From Terriglobia bacterium (GTDB lineage Bacteria; Acidobacteriota; Terriglobia; Bryobacterales; Bryobacteraceae), in NCBI GenBank assembly GCA_020073305.1, contig JAIQFK010000001.1, forward strand, positions 310,001 to 374,000: a stretch of DNA of 64,000 nt. Direction: 5' to 3'. The position numbers and the translations under genes were made by a program. How positions within the stretch are numbered: position 1 is the first letter of the stretch; the number at the start of each line of letters is the position of its first letter. The notes below the pieces were generated by a model. It saw only the letters and a program-made list of their open reading frames with translations. It had not been told where the DNA came from and made no database searches. Positions 17,364 through 28,208 of the stretch are shown piece by piece.

Positions 17364-19703
17364 TTGCGCCCCACGGGAATTTTCCTTGCCCTGATTTTTG
17401 CGGCAGCGATTTCTTCGGCACAGATCGTCCGCCCACCGGCTGTGGCCGCGCCTGGGCCTGCCACTGTGCAACCGAATTTTAGTGTCAAGATTCCGCGCCC
17501 GAATGCGCCGCCAGAAGGCGAGTGGAATATCGGCGCGGATCACCGCCTCGAAACGGAAGGCCGCATCTACCATCTGCGCGGCCACGCCTCCATCGAGGGC
17601 GCTGAACTGCTCCTCACGGCCGACGAAATTGACTACGACGAAGACACCGGCAATGCCCAGGCCCGCGGCAACGTGACATTCCATCAGTATGTGAAAGACG
17701 AAGAAATTCACGCTGACCGTGTGGAATACAACACGCACGACGAAACCGGTAAATTCTACAATGTGCGCGGTTGGAGCCGGACGCACGTTGTCGCGCGGCC
17801 CGGCGTGCTCACGTCCAACAACCCGCTGTACTTTGCCGGAGAATGGGCCGAGCGGCTACAGGACAAGTACATTCTTCACAACGGCACGGTCACCAATTGC
17901 AAGCTACCCAACCCGTGGTGGACACTGCGCGGCCCGATCTTCGATATCATCCCCGACGAACGCGCCATCGCGCGGCGCAGCGTGTTCCGTTTGAAATGGT
18001 TGCCGCTGTTTTACACGCCCTATTTCTATAAGTCGCTCGAAAAGCTCCCGCGCAAGAGCGGTTTTTTGACTCCGCTAATCGGGCACAGCTCGCTCCGCGG
18101 TTACACCTATGGCGTAGGGTATTACTGGGCCATCAACCGCAGTTACGATGTTACATACCGCTTTCAGGATTTCACGCTAGGTGCTCTGGCTCATCACATC
18201 GACCTTCGAGGCAAGCCGACGGCCGGTTCCGATTTCGACGTGATTTTCTACGGCGTGCAGGATCACACGCCGCTGAAAGCGAGCGGGTATAGCATCTACG
18301 GAGCGGGTAAGGCCGATCTGGGGGATGGGTTTACCGCGCGTGGCGCGATCGATTACCTCAGCTCACTGACGTTCCGCCAAGCGTTCACGCAGTCGTTCAA
18401 CGAAGCGATCTTCTCGGCCAGTTCGTCGGTCGGATTCATTACCAAGCATTGGTCCACCTTCAGCTTCGATACCGCGTTTTCACGCCTGGAGAACTTCCAG
18501 AGCACGCTCCCGGGCGATACGATCGTGATCCGCAAGTTGCCGGAAGTCGATTTCTCAAGTCGCGACCATCAGATATCGGAAAGCATCATACCGATTTGGG
18601 TGTCATTCGATTCGAGCGCCGCGCTGCTAAACCGCTCGCAACTGCTGTTCCAAACGCGCCAGTTCGTGGACCGCGTGGATCTTACACCGCATGTGATGAC
18701 CGCATTTGACTGGAAAGGCTTTCATCTGGTCCCGAGCTTTTCGTTCGAAGAGACGCATTACGGCGAACAGCAACAGAACCAAACCATCATAGGGCGGGGG
18801 CTGAACCGCAGCTCGCGCGAGTTCGACGTTGAGTTAATCGCACCCTCGCTCGAACGGACTTTTGACCGCAAGACATGGCTGGGCGACAAGCTGAAACATG
18901 TCATAGAGCCGCGTGTTTCCTATCACTACGTCACCGGCGTGCAGGATTTTAACGAGGTCATCCGTTTTGATGGCGCTGACTTGATCTCCAACACCAACCA
19001 GTTGGAAATCTCTCTGACGAATCGGATTTACGCCAAGCGGGGCACGGATGTATTCGAAGTGTTCAGTTGGGAACTCAAACAAGAACGCTATTTTGATCCT
19101 ACCTTCGGCGGCGCCGTTATTCCGGGCCAGAGAAATGTGATCCTAAGCTCGGCTGAGCTGACGCCTTACGCCTTTCTGAGCGGCCCACGGAATTACTCGC
19201 CGATTGTCTCTGCCTTCCGGGCCAGTCCAAAACCCGGCTACAACCTGGAGTGGCGAACTGACTATGATCCGCTGGTGCATAAGATCGTGGACAGCGGGGT
19301 TACGGCGGATTTTCGCCGGGGCAACTTCTTCGTATCGGCCGGCCACAACCTGGTGGCCTGCCGCCCGCTGACGCCTGCGGACGATGGCCAATGCCAGCTG
19401 TTGAATCCCAACAGCATCCGGCTGCTATCGCCGAAGGCAAATCAATTGCGCGGCCGTATCGGGTGGGGCGATCCAAATCATCGGGGGTGGAATGCGGGCT
19501 TCGACACGGTGTACGACTACCGGCTGGGCATCATGCAATTCGGCACGGCGCAGGTGACGTACAACACCGATTGCTGCGGCATCAGTGTCCAGTTGCGGCG
19601 ATTCAACTTCGGAGTGCGCGATGAAACACAGTTTTTGGTCTCGTTTTCCGTCGCCAACATGGGCAGCTTCGGAACGCTCCGGAAACAGGAACGCCTGTTC
19701 TGA
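17364..19703 (+). CDS. lptD: LPS-assembly outer-membrane protein LptD
   Basis: The frame is open from 17196, but the first ~56 residues overlap the divergent RDD gene or are not signal-like. Starting at TTG 17364 gives a clean signal peptide (M-R-P-T-G-I-F-L-A-L-I-F-A-A-A, ending A-Q). After the signal comes the periplasmic OstA-type beta domain (L-T-A-D-E-I-D-Y-D-E-D-T-G, G-N-V-T-F-H-Q), then a large C-terminal barrel of the LptD family with many aromatic strands. It inserts lipopolysaccharide into the outer leaflet of the outer membrane with LptE. Its presence shows that the host is diderm with LPS. Length is about 780 residues, as expected. Confidence 0.88.
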   Translation: MRPTGIFLALIFAAAISSAQIVRPPAVAAPGPATVQPNFSVKIPRPNAPPEGEWNIGADHRLETEGRIYHLRGHASIEGAELLLTADEIDYDEDTGNAQARGNVTFHQYVKDEEIHADRVEYNTHDETGKFYNVRGWSRTHVVARPGVLTSNNPLYFAGEWAERLQDKYILHNGTVTNCKLPNPWWTLRGPIFDIIPDERAIARRSVFRLKWLPLFYTPYFYKSLEKLPRKSGFLTPLIGHSSLRGYTYGVGYYWAINRSYDVTYRFQDFTLGALAHHIDLRGKPTAGSDFDVIFYGVQDHTPLKASGYSIYGAGKADLGDGFTARGAIDYLSSLTFRQAFTQSFNEAIFSASSSVGFITKHWSTFSFDTAFSRLENFQSTLPGDTIVIRKLPEVDFSSRDHQISESIIPIWVSFDSSAALLNRSQLLFQTRQFVDRVDLTPHVMTAFDWKGFHLVPSFSFEETHYGEQQQNQTIIGRGLNRSSREFDVELIAPSLERTFDRKTWLGDKLKHVIEPRVSYHYVTGVQDFNEVIRFDGADLISNTNQLEISLTNRIYAKRGTDVFEVFSWELKQERYFDPTFGGAVIPGQRNVILSSAELTPYAFLSGPRNYSPIVSAFRASPKPGYNLEWRTDYDPLVHKIVDSGVTADFRRGNFFVSAGHNLVACRPLTPADDGQCQLLNPNSIRLLSPKANQLRGRIGWGDPNHRGWNAGFDTVYDYRLGIMQFGTAQVTYNTDCCGISVQLRRFNFGVRDETQFLVSFSVANMGSFGTLRKQERLF

Positions 19704-19711
19704 AGGCCGCC

Positions 19712-19737
19712 GCGCGTTTTACAAAATCGAAACGCGC
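19712..19737 (+). terminator. Possible terminator hairpin after lptD
   Basis: Perfect 8-base inverted repeat GCGCGTTT (19712-19719) and AAACGCGC (19730-19737) with a 10-base loop, starting 8 bases after the lptD stop. There is no clear T-tract, so termination is uncertain. Confidence 0.4.
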
Positions 19738-19798
19738 AACTCACCAGGAGCGCACGGAGTTTTCGATACACTGGGAAAATCAGGAGAAGATATTATCC

Positions 19799-20248
19799 AT
19801 GGCAATCCCCTCGAAGGCCGAAAGACCGGCGACTTACGACGATGCAAACCTGCTGCTGCGCCTCTACGAGCTGCGGCGTGAAGAGAAACTCCGGCAGGCG
19901 CGTGAATGGTTCATGAAGAATTTTCACGCCGCGACGCTGGAAGAGTTCCAGAAGCTCTGCCCGCAGGGCTCCCAAGAGAATGCTTATGCCCGCATGATCT
20001 GGAGTTATTGGGATATGGCGGCTTCTTTTGTGACCAGCGGCGTTCTTCACCAGGAGCTGTTTATTCAAAATTCGAACGAACTGCTTTTCACATGGCTCCG
20101 CGTGTCCGATTTCATCGCTGTTTGGCGCGAGCGCATGAACAACCCGCACATGGCCAAGAACCTGGAGACGGTGGCCAATATCATGATCGAACAGAAAAAG
20201 CAGGCAGGATCATTTGAGGCTTTTCGTAAGATGGTGCAGGGTGCGTAA
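19799..20248 (+). CDS. Conserved hypothetical protein, helical
   Basis: 149 residues that I do not recognise as a named family. The protein is rich in charged and aromatic residues (L-L-R-L-Y-E-L-R-R-E-E-K, W-F-M-K-N-F, S-Y-W-D-M-A-A-S-F-V, W-L-R-V-S-D-F) and looks helical, with no signal peptide or convincing membrane helix. It starts at ATG 19799 with GGAGAAG upstream and ends 3 bases before the GTG start of the GMC oxidoreductase, so it probably shares a transcript with that gene and its partner. A cytosolic accessory role is possible but unsupported. Confidence 0.7.
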   Translation: MAIPSKAERPATYDDANLLLRLYELRREEKLRQAREWFMKNFHAATLEEFQKLCPQGSQENAYARMIWSYWDMAASFVTSGVLHQELFIQNSNELLFTWLRVSDFIAVWRERMNNPHMAKNLETVANIMIEQKKQAGSFEAFRKMVQGA

Positions 20249-20251
20249 TCC

Positions 20252-22045
20252 GTGAACTTTCTCTCTCCCGATAAGCCCAACGCCGCCGATGTCGATCTGA
20301 AACGTGTTTACGATGCGGTGGTGGTAGGCTCGGGTGCGGCCGGCGGGATGGCGGCACATGTGCTCACGTCGCACGGCATGAAAGTGCTGCTCCTTGAAGC
20401 GGGCAAGAAACTCGACATCAACAAAGAGCTGAAGTCCATGGAATGGCCGTACGATCATCCACGCCGCGGCGGCATTCCCGCTGACACTCACTCACTAACT
20501 CCCGCCGAATACCGCTTCCGAGACCGGCCGTACGCCAAGGGCACGCCCTACAGTCACGTGTACTCGTATATCGAGTCGTGGGGCAAGGGTGATTACAGCA
20601 AGAACATCGTAGTGGACGAGAAGGACCATCCCTACACGGGCACACCGTATGCATGGGCGCGGGCGCGCTGTCTGGGCGGCAAGACCAACATCTGGGGACG
20701 GCTTGGTTTGCGGCTTTCCGATTACGACTTCAAGGCCAAGAGCCGCGACGGGTACGGCGAAGACTGGCCCATCTCGTACTCTGACCTGGCCCCCTACTAT
20801 GACAAGGTCGATCTCTACCTCGGCATCTCAGGCCACAAGGAGAATCTGGATTACCTGCCGGACAGCATTTTCCAGCGATCGATCCGGTTGAGCCCGTCGG
20901 AAATGATGCTCCGAGAGAGCCTGGCGGGAATGGGCCGTGTGCTGACGCCGTATCGGGCCGGCGTTACCACGGACGGCTTGAAACATAACAAATATCGCAG
21001 CCGCTGCTTCGGCCGGGGAGCCTGCGAGCGCCATACCGGCGGTTGCGACATTCACGCTGCGTTTGATTCACCCACAGGGCTGATCTTTCCGGCGCTCGAA
21101 ACAGGGAATCTGACGATTCGCACCAATGCGACCGCCTATGAAGTTACGGTCGATCCCGCGTCCGGAAAGGCGCGCGGCGTTTCCTTCGTAGATTCGGAAA
21201 CCCGGAAGACCTACGAAGCGCGCGGTAAAGCCGTGGTGCTCGCGGCTTCGACGCTCGAAAGTGCGCGCCTGATGTTGCTCTCAAAATCCAAGATCTACCC
21301 TAACGGCATCGGAAATTCGAGCGGCCATGTGGGCCACAATCTGTGCGACCACATTATGGGGCCGGGCGTGACGGGCCTGGTGAAGGCTCTCGTCGGCAAG
21401 CCGCGGACGCTGGATGACGGGCGGCCGGGAGGCTTCTACGTGCCGAGGTTCCGGAATCTCAAAGACCGCAACCCGAATTTCATTCGCGCCTACGGATTCG
21501 AAGGCTTCGGCGGAAATACCATGGAGCCCGGATACGCGGTGTCCATGCCTGGATTCGGCCGCGGCTACAAGAAGGCCGTTCGCGACCACGCGGGTGCGTT
21601 CATCCACATGTCCGGTTTCGGCGAAGTGCTGGCGCGGTATGAAAATCACATCGAGATCGATCCCGAAGCAAAAGACAAGTGGGGAATCCCGGTGGTGCGC
21701 TTCCACTACAAGTACGGCGACAACGAGAAAAAGATGGCAGTGGACATGGGCAACGCTGCCAAGGAGATGTTCGAAGAGGCGGGGTTCGAAGTGATTCACG
21801 TCAGCAATGAAATCCTCACGGAGGGCTGGTCGATTCACGAACTGGGCACGGCACGCATGGGAACGGATCCCAAGATGTCGGTGCTGAATCCGTTCCAGCA
21901 GTCGCACGACGTGAAGAACCTCTTTGTGGTGGATGGCAGCAGTCATGTGAGCGCATCGTGCCACAATCCCACTTGGACGATCATGGCGCTGGCATGGCGC
22001 TCTTGCGATCATCTGGCGGACCAGTTCCGCAGAGGAGAAGTCTAA
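20252..22045 (+). CDS. GMC family FAD-dependent oxidoreductase
   Basis: 597 residues starting at GTG 20252. The N-terminal FAD-binding motif is V-V-G-S-G-A-A-G-G-M-A-A...L-L-E-A-G. The C-terminal GMC domain has the active-site histidine region (I-H-E-L-G-T-A-R-M-G) and C-H-N-P-T-W-T-I-M-A-L. It oxidises an alcohol group, probably of a sugar or sugar acid, passing electrons to a partner. No signal peptide is visible. The next gene encodes a gluconate-2-dehydrogenase subunit-3 type protein with a Tat signal and starts on the base after the stop, so the complex is probably co-exported. Confidence 0.9.
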   Translation: MNFLSPDKPNAADVDLKRVYDAVVVGSGAAGGMAAHVLTSHGMKVLLLEAGKKLDINKELKSMEWPYDHPRRGGIPADTHSLTPAEYRFRDRPYAKGTPYSHVYSYIESWGKGDYSKNIVVDEKDHPYTGTPYAWARARCLGGKTNIWGRLGLRLSDYDFKAKSRDGYGEDWPISYSDLAPYYDKVDLYLGISGHKENLDYLPDSIFQRSIRLSPSEMMLRESLAGMGRVLTPYRAGVTTDGLKHNKYRSRCFGRGACERHTGGCDIHAAFDSPTGLIFPALETGNLTIRTNATAYEVTVDPASGKARGVSFVDSETRKTYEARGKAVVLAASTLESARLMLLSKSKIYPNGIGNSSGHVGHNLCDHIMGPGVTGLVKALVGKPRTLDDGRPGGFYVPRFRNLKDRNPNFIRAYGFEGFGGNTMEPGYAVSMPGFGRGYKKAVRDHAGAFIHMSGFGEVLARYENHIEIDPEAKDKWGIPVVRFHYKYGDNEKKMAVDMGNAAKEMFEEAGFEVIHVSNEILTEGWSIHELGTARMGTDPKMSVLNPFQQSHDVKNLFVVDGSSHVSASCHNPTWTIMALAWRSCDHLADQFRRGEV

Positions 22046-22579
22046 ATGGCGGATCAGGAACAACTGACCCGGCGTGAGCTGATCCAAATCAGCGCCGCGG
22101 CTGCAGCCGTCGCCGTGGGTGCGCAACACGGAGCAGAAGGCGAGTCCGTGGAGAAATTCTTCTCCCAGGACGAGTTCGCCATGCTGGACGAGCTGACCGA
22201 CCTGATCATCCCGACCGACGATCACTCGCCGGGCGCGCGCGCCGCCGGGGTCGCGGCATATCTCGATCGAAGACTTGCAGAATCCATAGAAGACGAGCGC
22301 AAGCAACAGTGGCACGCGGGCCTGAAACGCGTCGACGCCCTTGCGCGCGAAATGCAGGGCGTGCCCTTCATGAAGGCTACGCCCGAGCAGCGCGTTGCCG
22401 TGCTGGCGCGCATCTCGAGGAACGAGCAGAGCCCGCAGACACCGGAAGAGCGGTTCTTCGTCGAGCTGAAGTTCAGTACAGCGGACGCTTATTACTCTTC
22501 GAAGATCGGCATCCACCAGGAAATGGAGTATAAGGGCAATGTCTTGCTGCCGGAGTTCGTTGGTTACGAAGTAAGGTGA
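22046..22579 (+). CDS. Gluconate 2-dehydrogenase subunit 3-like protein, Tat signal
   Basis: 177 residues with a Tat-like N terminus (T-R-R-E-L-I-Q-I-S-A-A-A-A-A-V) and the body of the subunit-3 family (M-L-D-E-L-T-D-L-I-I-P-T-D-D-H-S-P-G-A, K-F-S-T-A-D-A-Y-Y-S-S, Y-K-G-N). In studied dehydrogenases the small subunit carries the Tat signal and carries the FAD subunit across the membrane. Its ATG follows the GMC stop directly (TAA-ATG), so the pair is coupled. Its last 16 bases overlap the convergent ligase/acyltransferase gene. Confidence 0.88.
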   Translation: MADQEQLTRRELIQISAAAAAVAVGAQHGAEGESVEKFFSQDEFAMLDELTDLIIPTDDHSPGARAAGVAAYLDRRLAESIEDERKQQWHAGLKRVDALAREMQGVPFMKATPEQRVAVLARISRNEQSPQTPEERFFVELKFSTADAYYSSKIGIHQEMEYKGNVLLPEFVGYEVR

Positions 22580-25056
22580 CCCACGGCCATCCGGTGAATG
22601 GCGTCCTCGATGGCTCGGGTGGCGGCTGCCTCATCGTGCCCCTGATCGAAATGCAGCGGAGCTCCGATCCGCACGCGGACCGGTCCGCGTTTCGGCCAGC
22701 TCGCGTTCGCGGGGTAAATCTCAAATAGCCCTGTTATGTGGATGGGGACCACCGGAACGCGCAAGCGCGTCGCCATCAGGCCAATGCCTGTCTTGAAGGG
22801 CTGCAACGTGCCATCGGGCGTGCGCATCCCTTCCGGAAACACCAGCGGGCAGTAGCCCTCGCCGACCAGTTCGCCGGTGTACTTCAACGCGCGCCGCACT
22901 CCGGCCATCCGCTGGGGCAGGGGATAGGCGTTGAACAGGCCGGTCGCGACAAAATATTGAAGCATGATCGATGTTCGTTCCTGGACCGATGCGCGCCCCG
23001 GTTCGAGCCACGCACGGAAGTAATCCTGGGACATGGCCGGCGCAACCCGATAACGCCAGCGCCGCGGGAGCGCCGTTTGAATGGCGGGCGTATCCAGATC
23101 GCTCTGATGATTGGAAGCGAACAGAACCGGGGGATCGAGGTTCTGCAGGTTCTCCATCCCCTCCACGGTCAGAGTCAACAAGCCACGAAACAAAGGAATC
23201 ATGAGGGCTTGAAAAATCAGAAACCGGAGCGCGCGCACGGGATAGCTGCGCGCCCAGCGTGGCAATAGCGTCCGCTCGACGCGCATGGTCTGCTCACCTG
23301 CATCGCGCAGCAGGGCATTCAACTCCTCCACCGACGAGATTTCCGCGAAGCGGCGCTCGTCCAGCTCGACGCCGTATTGACTTTCCAGTTCGGAAAGCAA
23401 CTCCACGCGCTCGAGAGAAGAGATGGCGAGTTCCTCGCCTGGCCGTGATTCGATACCCTTCAGGCGCGCCAAAACGCCTTCGGCGCCTCCCTTTTTTCCG
23501 GTTGTTTGCCCTTGCGCAATCCGCCGCGCCACCTCGTTGCGCTTCACTTTCATGGTGGATGGCGTGCGCGGGAAATCCTCTTCCGGCCAAACCGACCAGC
23601 TTTGAATCCGCTGATGGGATTCCAGGCGCCGGTTGGCTTCCGCGACGATCCATGCGGGATTCGCCGAAGGTTCCTTCAGGATGAGCGCGGCATGTACCTG
23701 TTCCTCTCCATCGCGACGCGTGGCGACTACCGTACTGTCCTTCACCTGTGCGATGGAGTTGAGCACGCGTTCGACATCTTGCGGGTAGACGTTGAGGCCC
23801 TCAGAGGTCACGATCATCTCCTTTTTGCGGCCTTTGTAATACAGCCGGCCCTCGGCGTCGATTTCACCGATATCACCCGTATGCAGCCAGCCCTCTTGGT
23901 CGACGCGTCCCTGCTCGGCGCCGCGCGTTCCCAGATATTCCCGAATCACACTTTGACCGCGCACCAGAATCTCACCATCTGGCGCGATCTGGATTTCCTG
24001 GCCATGCAGCGGTTTTCCGATGGACCCGCTCCGGGTATTAAAAGGATGATTGAGCGCAACCACCGGGCTGGTCTCGGTGAGCCCGTAGCCCTGGATCACG
24101 AGGTACCCGAGACGCGCCCAGTACGCTTCGACCTCCGGGTTGACCTCCGCGCCGCCGACGACCAGCGCCCAGAATTTGAAGCCCGTTCCCCGGTGTACCC
24201 TCCGATATCGCCACCAGCGTTCCACAATCCCCGGAATACCTTCGCGCTTTGCCGGAACGTCCGGCGGGTGATATCGGCGCTCGACTTCGTGCTGCAGATT
24301 GGTCAGCAACTTTGGGACCGAGACCAGAACGGAGACGCGCTCCCGGCGGATGGTATCCAGGATCGCGGCCGCGTGCAACTCCAGCATGAACACGGCCGCG
24401 CCGCCCAGCAAGGGCGGTATGAAAATGCCGAGCGATTGCCCGAACAAGTGGCTGAGCGGCAGCATGTCGAGAATGCGCACAGGCTGAAACGGGCGCGCCC
24501 ATTTTTCATACTTGCGCATCTCCTCCTGGATGGGAGTGAGGTTTGCGCAGATATTCTTGTGGCGGTGCACCACGCCCATAGGCTCGCCCGTTGTCCCGGA
24601 CGTGTAGACAATCTCGACGATGTCTTCGGGTGAGATCTCGGATGCGGTGAACGCATCGCTCGCGGCAAGATCGGCAATGGCCGTCGCCGAAAACTGCGGA
24701 ACATCCAGGCCTTCGCACCGCACGGCGTCGCCGGTTACGATGAGGCGCGCCCGTACCTCCTTCTGAATGCGGCGTACCAGATCGATCGACGATCGGTAAT
24801 CGACCGGCACAACGTGCACGCCGCGCGCCACCGAGGCCCAGAAGGCGCTCACCCATTCGGGCCGGTTCTCCGCCCAGATGATGACACGATCGCCTTTATG
24901 CAAACCGGCGCGATCCAGGTACGCTGCGAATGACCCGATCTGCTGGTACAGATCGCGGTACGCCAGCCTCCACGTGCGAAAGCCGTTCGAGAAGCGGATG
25001 GCTTCGCGGTCGTCCAGACGGCGGATTTCCGCGAGCAGTTCGAGGAGAGTCTGCAT
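22564..25056 (-). CDS. Fused AMP-dependent acyl ligase, acyl-carrier-like domain and PlsC acyltransferase
   Basis: 830 residues in three parts. Residues ~1-520 are an acyl-AMP ligase (T-S-G-T-T-G-E-P near 151; G-Y-G-L-T-E-T-S-P; Y-L-G-T-R...H-T-G-D-I-G). Residues ~525-590 look like an acyl-carrier domain, with I-S-S-L-E-R-V-E-L-L at 545 matching the usual phosphopantetheine-Ser context. Residues ~620-830 are a PlsC-type acyltransferase (N-H-Q-S-D-L-D near 649-655, i.e. H-x4-D, and F-P-E-G near 735). It could activate a free fatty acid, hold it on its own carrier and transfer it to a lysophospholipid. E. coli Aas has the two catalytic domains in the reverse order and no carrier. Confidence 0.85.
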   Translation of the reverse strand: MQTLLELLAEIRRLDDREAIRFSNGFRTWRLAYRDLYQQIGSFAAYLDRAGLHKGDRVIIWAENRPEWVSAFWASVARGVHVVPVDYRSSIDLVRRIQKEVRARLIVTGDAVRCEGLDVPQFSATAIADLAASDAFTASEISPEDIVEIVYTSGTTGEPMGVVHRHKNICANLTPIQEEMRKYEKWARPFQPVRILDMLPLSHLFGQSLGIFIPPLLGGAAVFMLELHAAAILDTIRRERVSVLVSVPKLLTNLQHEVERRYHPPDVPAKREGIPGIVERWWRYRRVHRGTGFKFWALVVGGAEVNPEVEAYWARLGYLVIQGYGLTETSPVVALNHPFNTRSGSIGKPLHGQEIQIAPDGEILVRGQSVIREYLGTRGAEQGRVDQEGWLHTGDIGEIDAEGRLYYKGRKKEMIVTSEGLNVYPQDVERVLNSIAQVKDSTVVATRRDGEEQVHAALILKEPSANPAWIVAEANRRLESHQRIQSWSVWPEEDFPRTPSTMKVKRNEVARRIAQGQTTGKKGGAEGVLARLKGIESRPGEELAISSLERVELLSELESQYGVELDERRFAEISSVEELNALLRDAGEQTMRVERTLLPRWARSYPVRALRFLIFQALMIPLFRGLLTLTVEGMENLQNLDPPVLFASNHQSDLDTPAIQTALPRRWRYRVAPAMSQDYFRAWLEPGRASVQERTSIMLQYFVATGLFNAYPLPQRMAGVRRALKYTGELVGEGYCPLVFPEGMRTPDGTLQPFKTGIGLMATRLRVPVVPIHITGLFEIYPANASWPKRGPVRVRIGAPLHFDQGHDEAAATRAIEDAIHRMAVGHLTS

Positions 25057-25224
25057 GAAAGATGATGCGCGGCGGTCTGGATGCTTACCGTCTGTTTGGG
25101 AAAACCGGGTCCACGGCGCGCAGATCCGGTGCGCTGCCTATCCGCAGCACGGTAACAGCGCAGAAGAACGCCGGAACTCTGACGGCCACTCGGTTTCCGA
25201 TTATAGAACAAGGGAAGGCGGCGT
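25057..25224. other. Short intergenic gap
   Basis: 168 bases between two minus-strand genes. I see no gene, strong hairpin or convincing promoter. The gap leaves open whether the ligase/acyltransferase is part of the chemosensory transcript. Confidence 0.4.
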
Positions 25225-26619
25225 TCAGGCGATGCGCGCATCCGCGGACAAGCTCTTCAGTTTGGCCGAGAGCGTGGTCCGCTTGAGCCGGAGCATTCCG
25301 GCGGCCTGCGCCTTATTTCCACCTGTCTTGCGCAGGGCTTGTTCGAGGATGGTGCGTTCCATGTGAGCGACCATCTGCTCGAAATCGAGCCCTTCGTCGG
25401 GAAACGAAATCGCCGGCCACGCCACGACCGCCTTGGAGTCGAGCCGCGGCGAACGGGGAAGCGGGAAATCGGCGGGATAGAGCGTATCGCGATCGCCGCT
25501 CAACGCGATGGCCATTTCAACCGCGTTTTCGAGTTGCCTGACATTGCCGGGCCACGAGTGGTTGGCCAGCCGTTCGAGGGTTTCCCGTGCGAGCCGTCGG
25601 GGTGATAGGCCCTCTTGGAGACAGATCTTGTCGATCAGATGATGCACCAGGACCGGAATGTCGGACGGCCTTTCGCGCAGGGCTGGCACGTGTAAAGGGA
25701 CCACGTTGAGCCGGTAGTACAGGTCTTCGCGGAATTTGCCGTCGCGCACAGCCTGTTCCAGATCAATGTTGGACGCGGCGATCACCCGAACATCGACTTT
25801 AATGGTTTCAGAGCTGCCAATGCGCTGAAATTCGCGTTCCTGGAGAACCCGCAGGAGCTTGGCTTGAATCTCCAGCGGCAAGTCGCCCACTTCATCCAGA
25901 AACAGGGTGCTGCGATGAGCCTGCTCGAAGCGGCCGACGCGGTGATTAATAGCGCCCGTGAAAGCGCCTTTCACGTGGCCAAACAACTCGGCTTCGAGAA
26001 GATTTTCCGGCAGCGCCGTGCAGTTGACCGCCACCATGGGCAGGTTCCGCCGGTCGCCGGCCAGGTGAATCGCGCGCGCCACCATTTCTTTGCCGGCGCC
26101 GGTCTCTCCCGAGATCAGCACGGTAGAACGCCGGTTCCCCACCAGGCGAATCACCTGCAGGACTTGCTGCATTGCACGGCTCTCGCCCACCAGGAATTTT
26201 CGCCAAGGCTCGCTCGATACGCCATGCGCGAGCATCTCCAGATCGCAAGAGCGGCTGTGTTCCGCAGCCCACTCCAGGATTTGTCGGAACTCGCCCTGAT
26301 CTTCGGCCCGCGTGAAATAAAATGCGCCCAGTTTAGTAAAGCGAACGGCGTCGGCTACGGTTCCATTCGGATCGCAGATGATGACAGGGATGAATGCCTG
26401 CGTCCGGTGGATCTGCTCAAGCAGGTCTTCGGCGTTGCACTCTTCCAGGGGGAGATGGATGGTCACAGCGTCGAATTTCGCACCCTTCAACCGCTCGAGT
26501 GCTTCCCAGGGGCTGGATAATTCCACCTCGATGCCATGGAGTGTCTGGAGGAGATTCCGTGAGGCGGGGTCGCCGCTGGAGATGCAGACGAAGGTCATGG
26601 CCGTTGCTACTGAAACCAT
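25225..26619 (-). CDS. Sigma-54 activator (NtrC family) with degenerate receiver domain
   Basis: 464 residues. The N-terminal ~120 look like a response-regulator receiver, but the phosphoacceptor Asp is replaced by His55 (F-D-A-V-T-I-H-L-P) and the conserved Lys region reads F-T-R-A-E-D. It is therefore probably not phosphorylated in the normal way. The AAA+ domain is intact: Walker A G-E-T-G-A-G-K-E at 171-178, G-A-F-T-G-A at 218-223 for sigma-54 contact, Walker B L-F-L-D-E-V-G-D. A Fis-type helix-turn-helix ends the protein (G-G-N-K-A-Q-A-A-G-M-L). It lies 60 bases after cheB in the same direction and may control genes of the chemosensory operon. Confidence 0.92.
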   Translation of the reverse strand: MVSVATAMTFVCISSGDPASRNLLQTLHGIEVELSSPWEALERLKGAKFDAVTIHLPLEECNAEDLLEQIHRTQAFIPVIICDPNGTVADAVRFTKLGAFYFTRAEDQGEFRQILEWAAEHSRSCDLEMLAHGVSSEPWRKFLVGESRAMQQVLQVIRLVGNRRSTVLISGETGAGKEMVARAIHLAGDRRNLPMVAVNCTALPENLLEAELFGHVKGAFTGAINHRVGRFEQAHRSTLFLDEVGDLPLEIQAKLLRVLQEREFQRIGSSETIKVDVRVIAASNIDLEQAVRDGKFREDLYYRLNVVPLHVPALRERPSDIPVLVHHLIDKICLQEGLSPRRLARETLERLANHSWPGNVRQLENAVEMAIALSGDRDTLYPADFPLPRSPRLDSKAVVAWPAISFPDEGLDFEQMVAHMERTILEQALRKTGGNKAQAAGMLRLKRTTLSAKLKSLSADARIA

Positions 26620-26679
26620 CGGCCGAAACCGCGCAGCCTTTAGCGTTTCTTACGCCTTAGGCCACCTGTACCTGGGGTA

Positions 26680-28200
<1,521 letters not shown>

Positions 28201-28208
<8 letters not shown>

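Noticed and set aside
21281-22516. 411-codon minus-strand frame across the GMC and subunit-3 genes
   Set aside because: Both plus-strand genes are clearly real; the reverse frame is rich in Arg/His and matches nothing.
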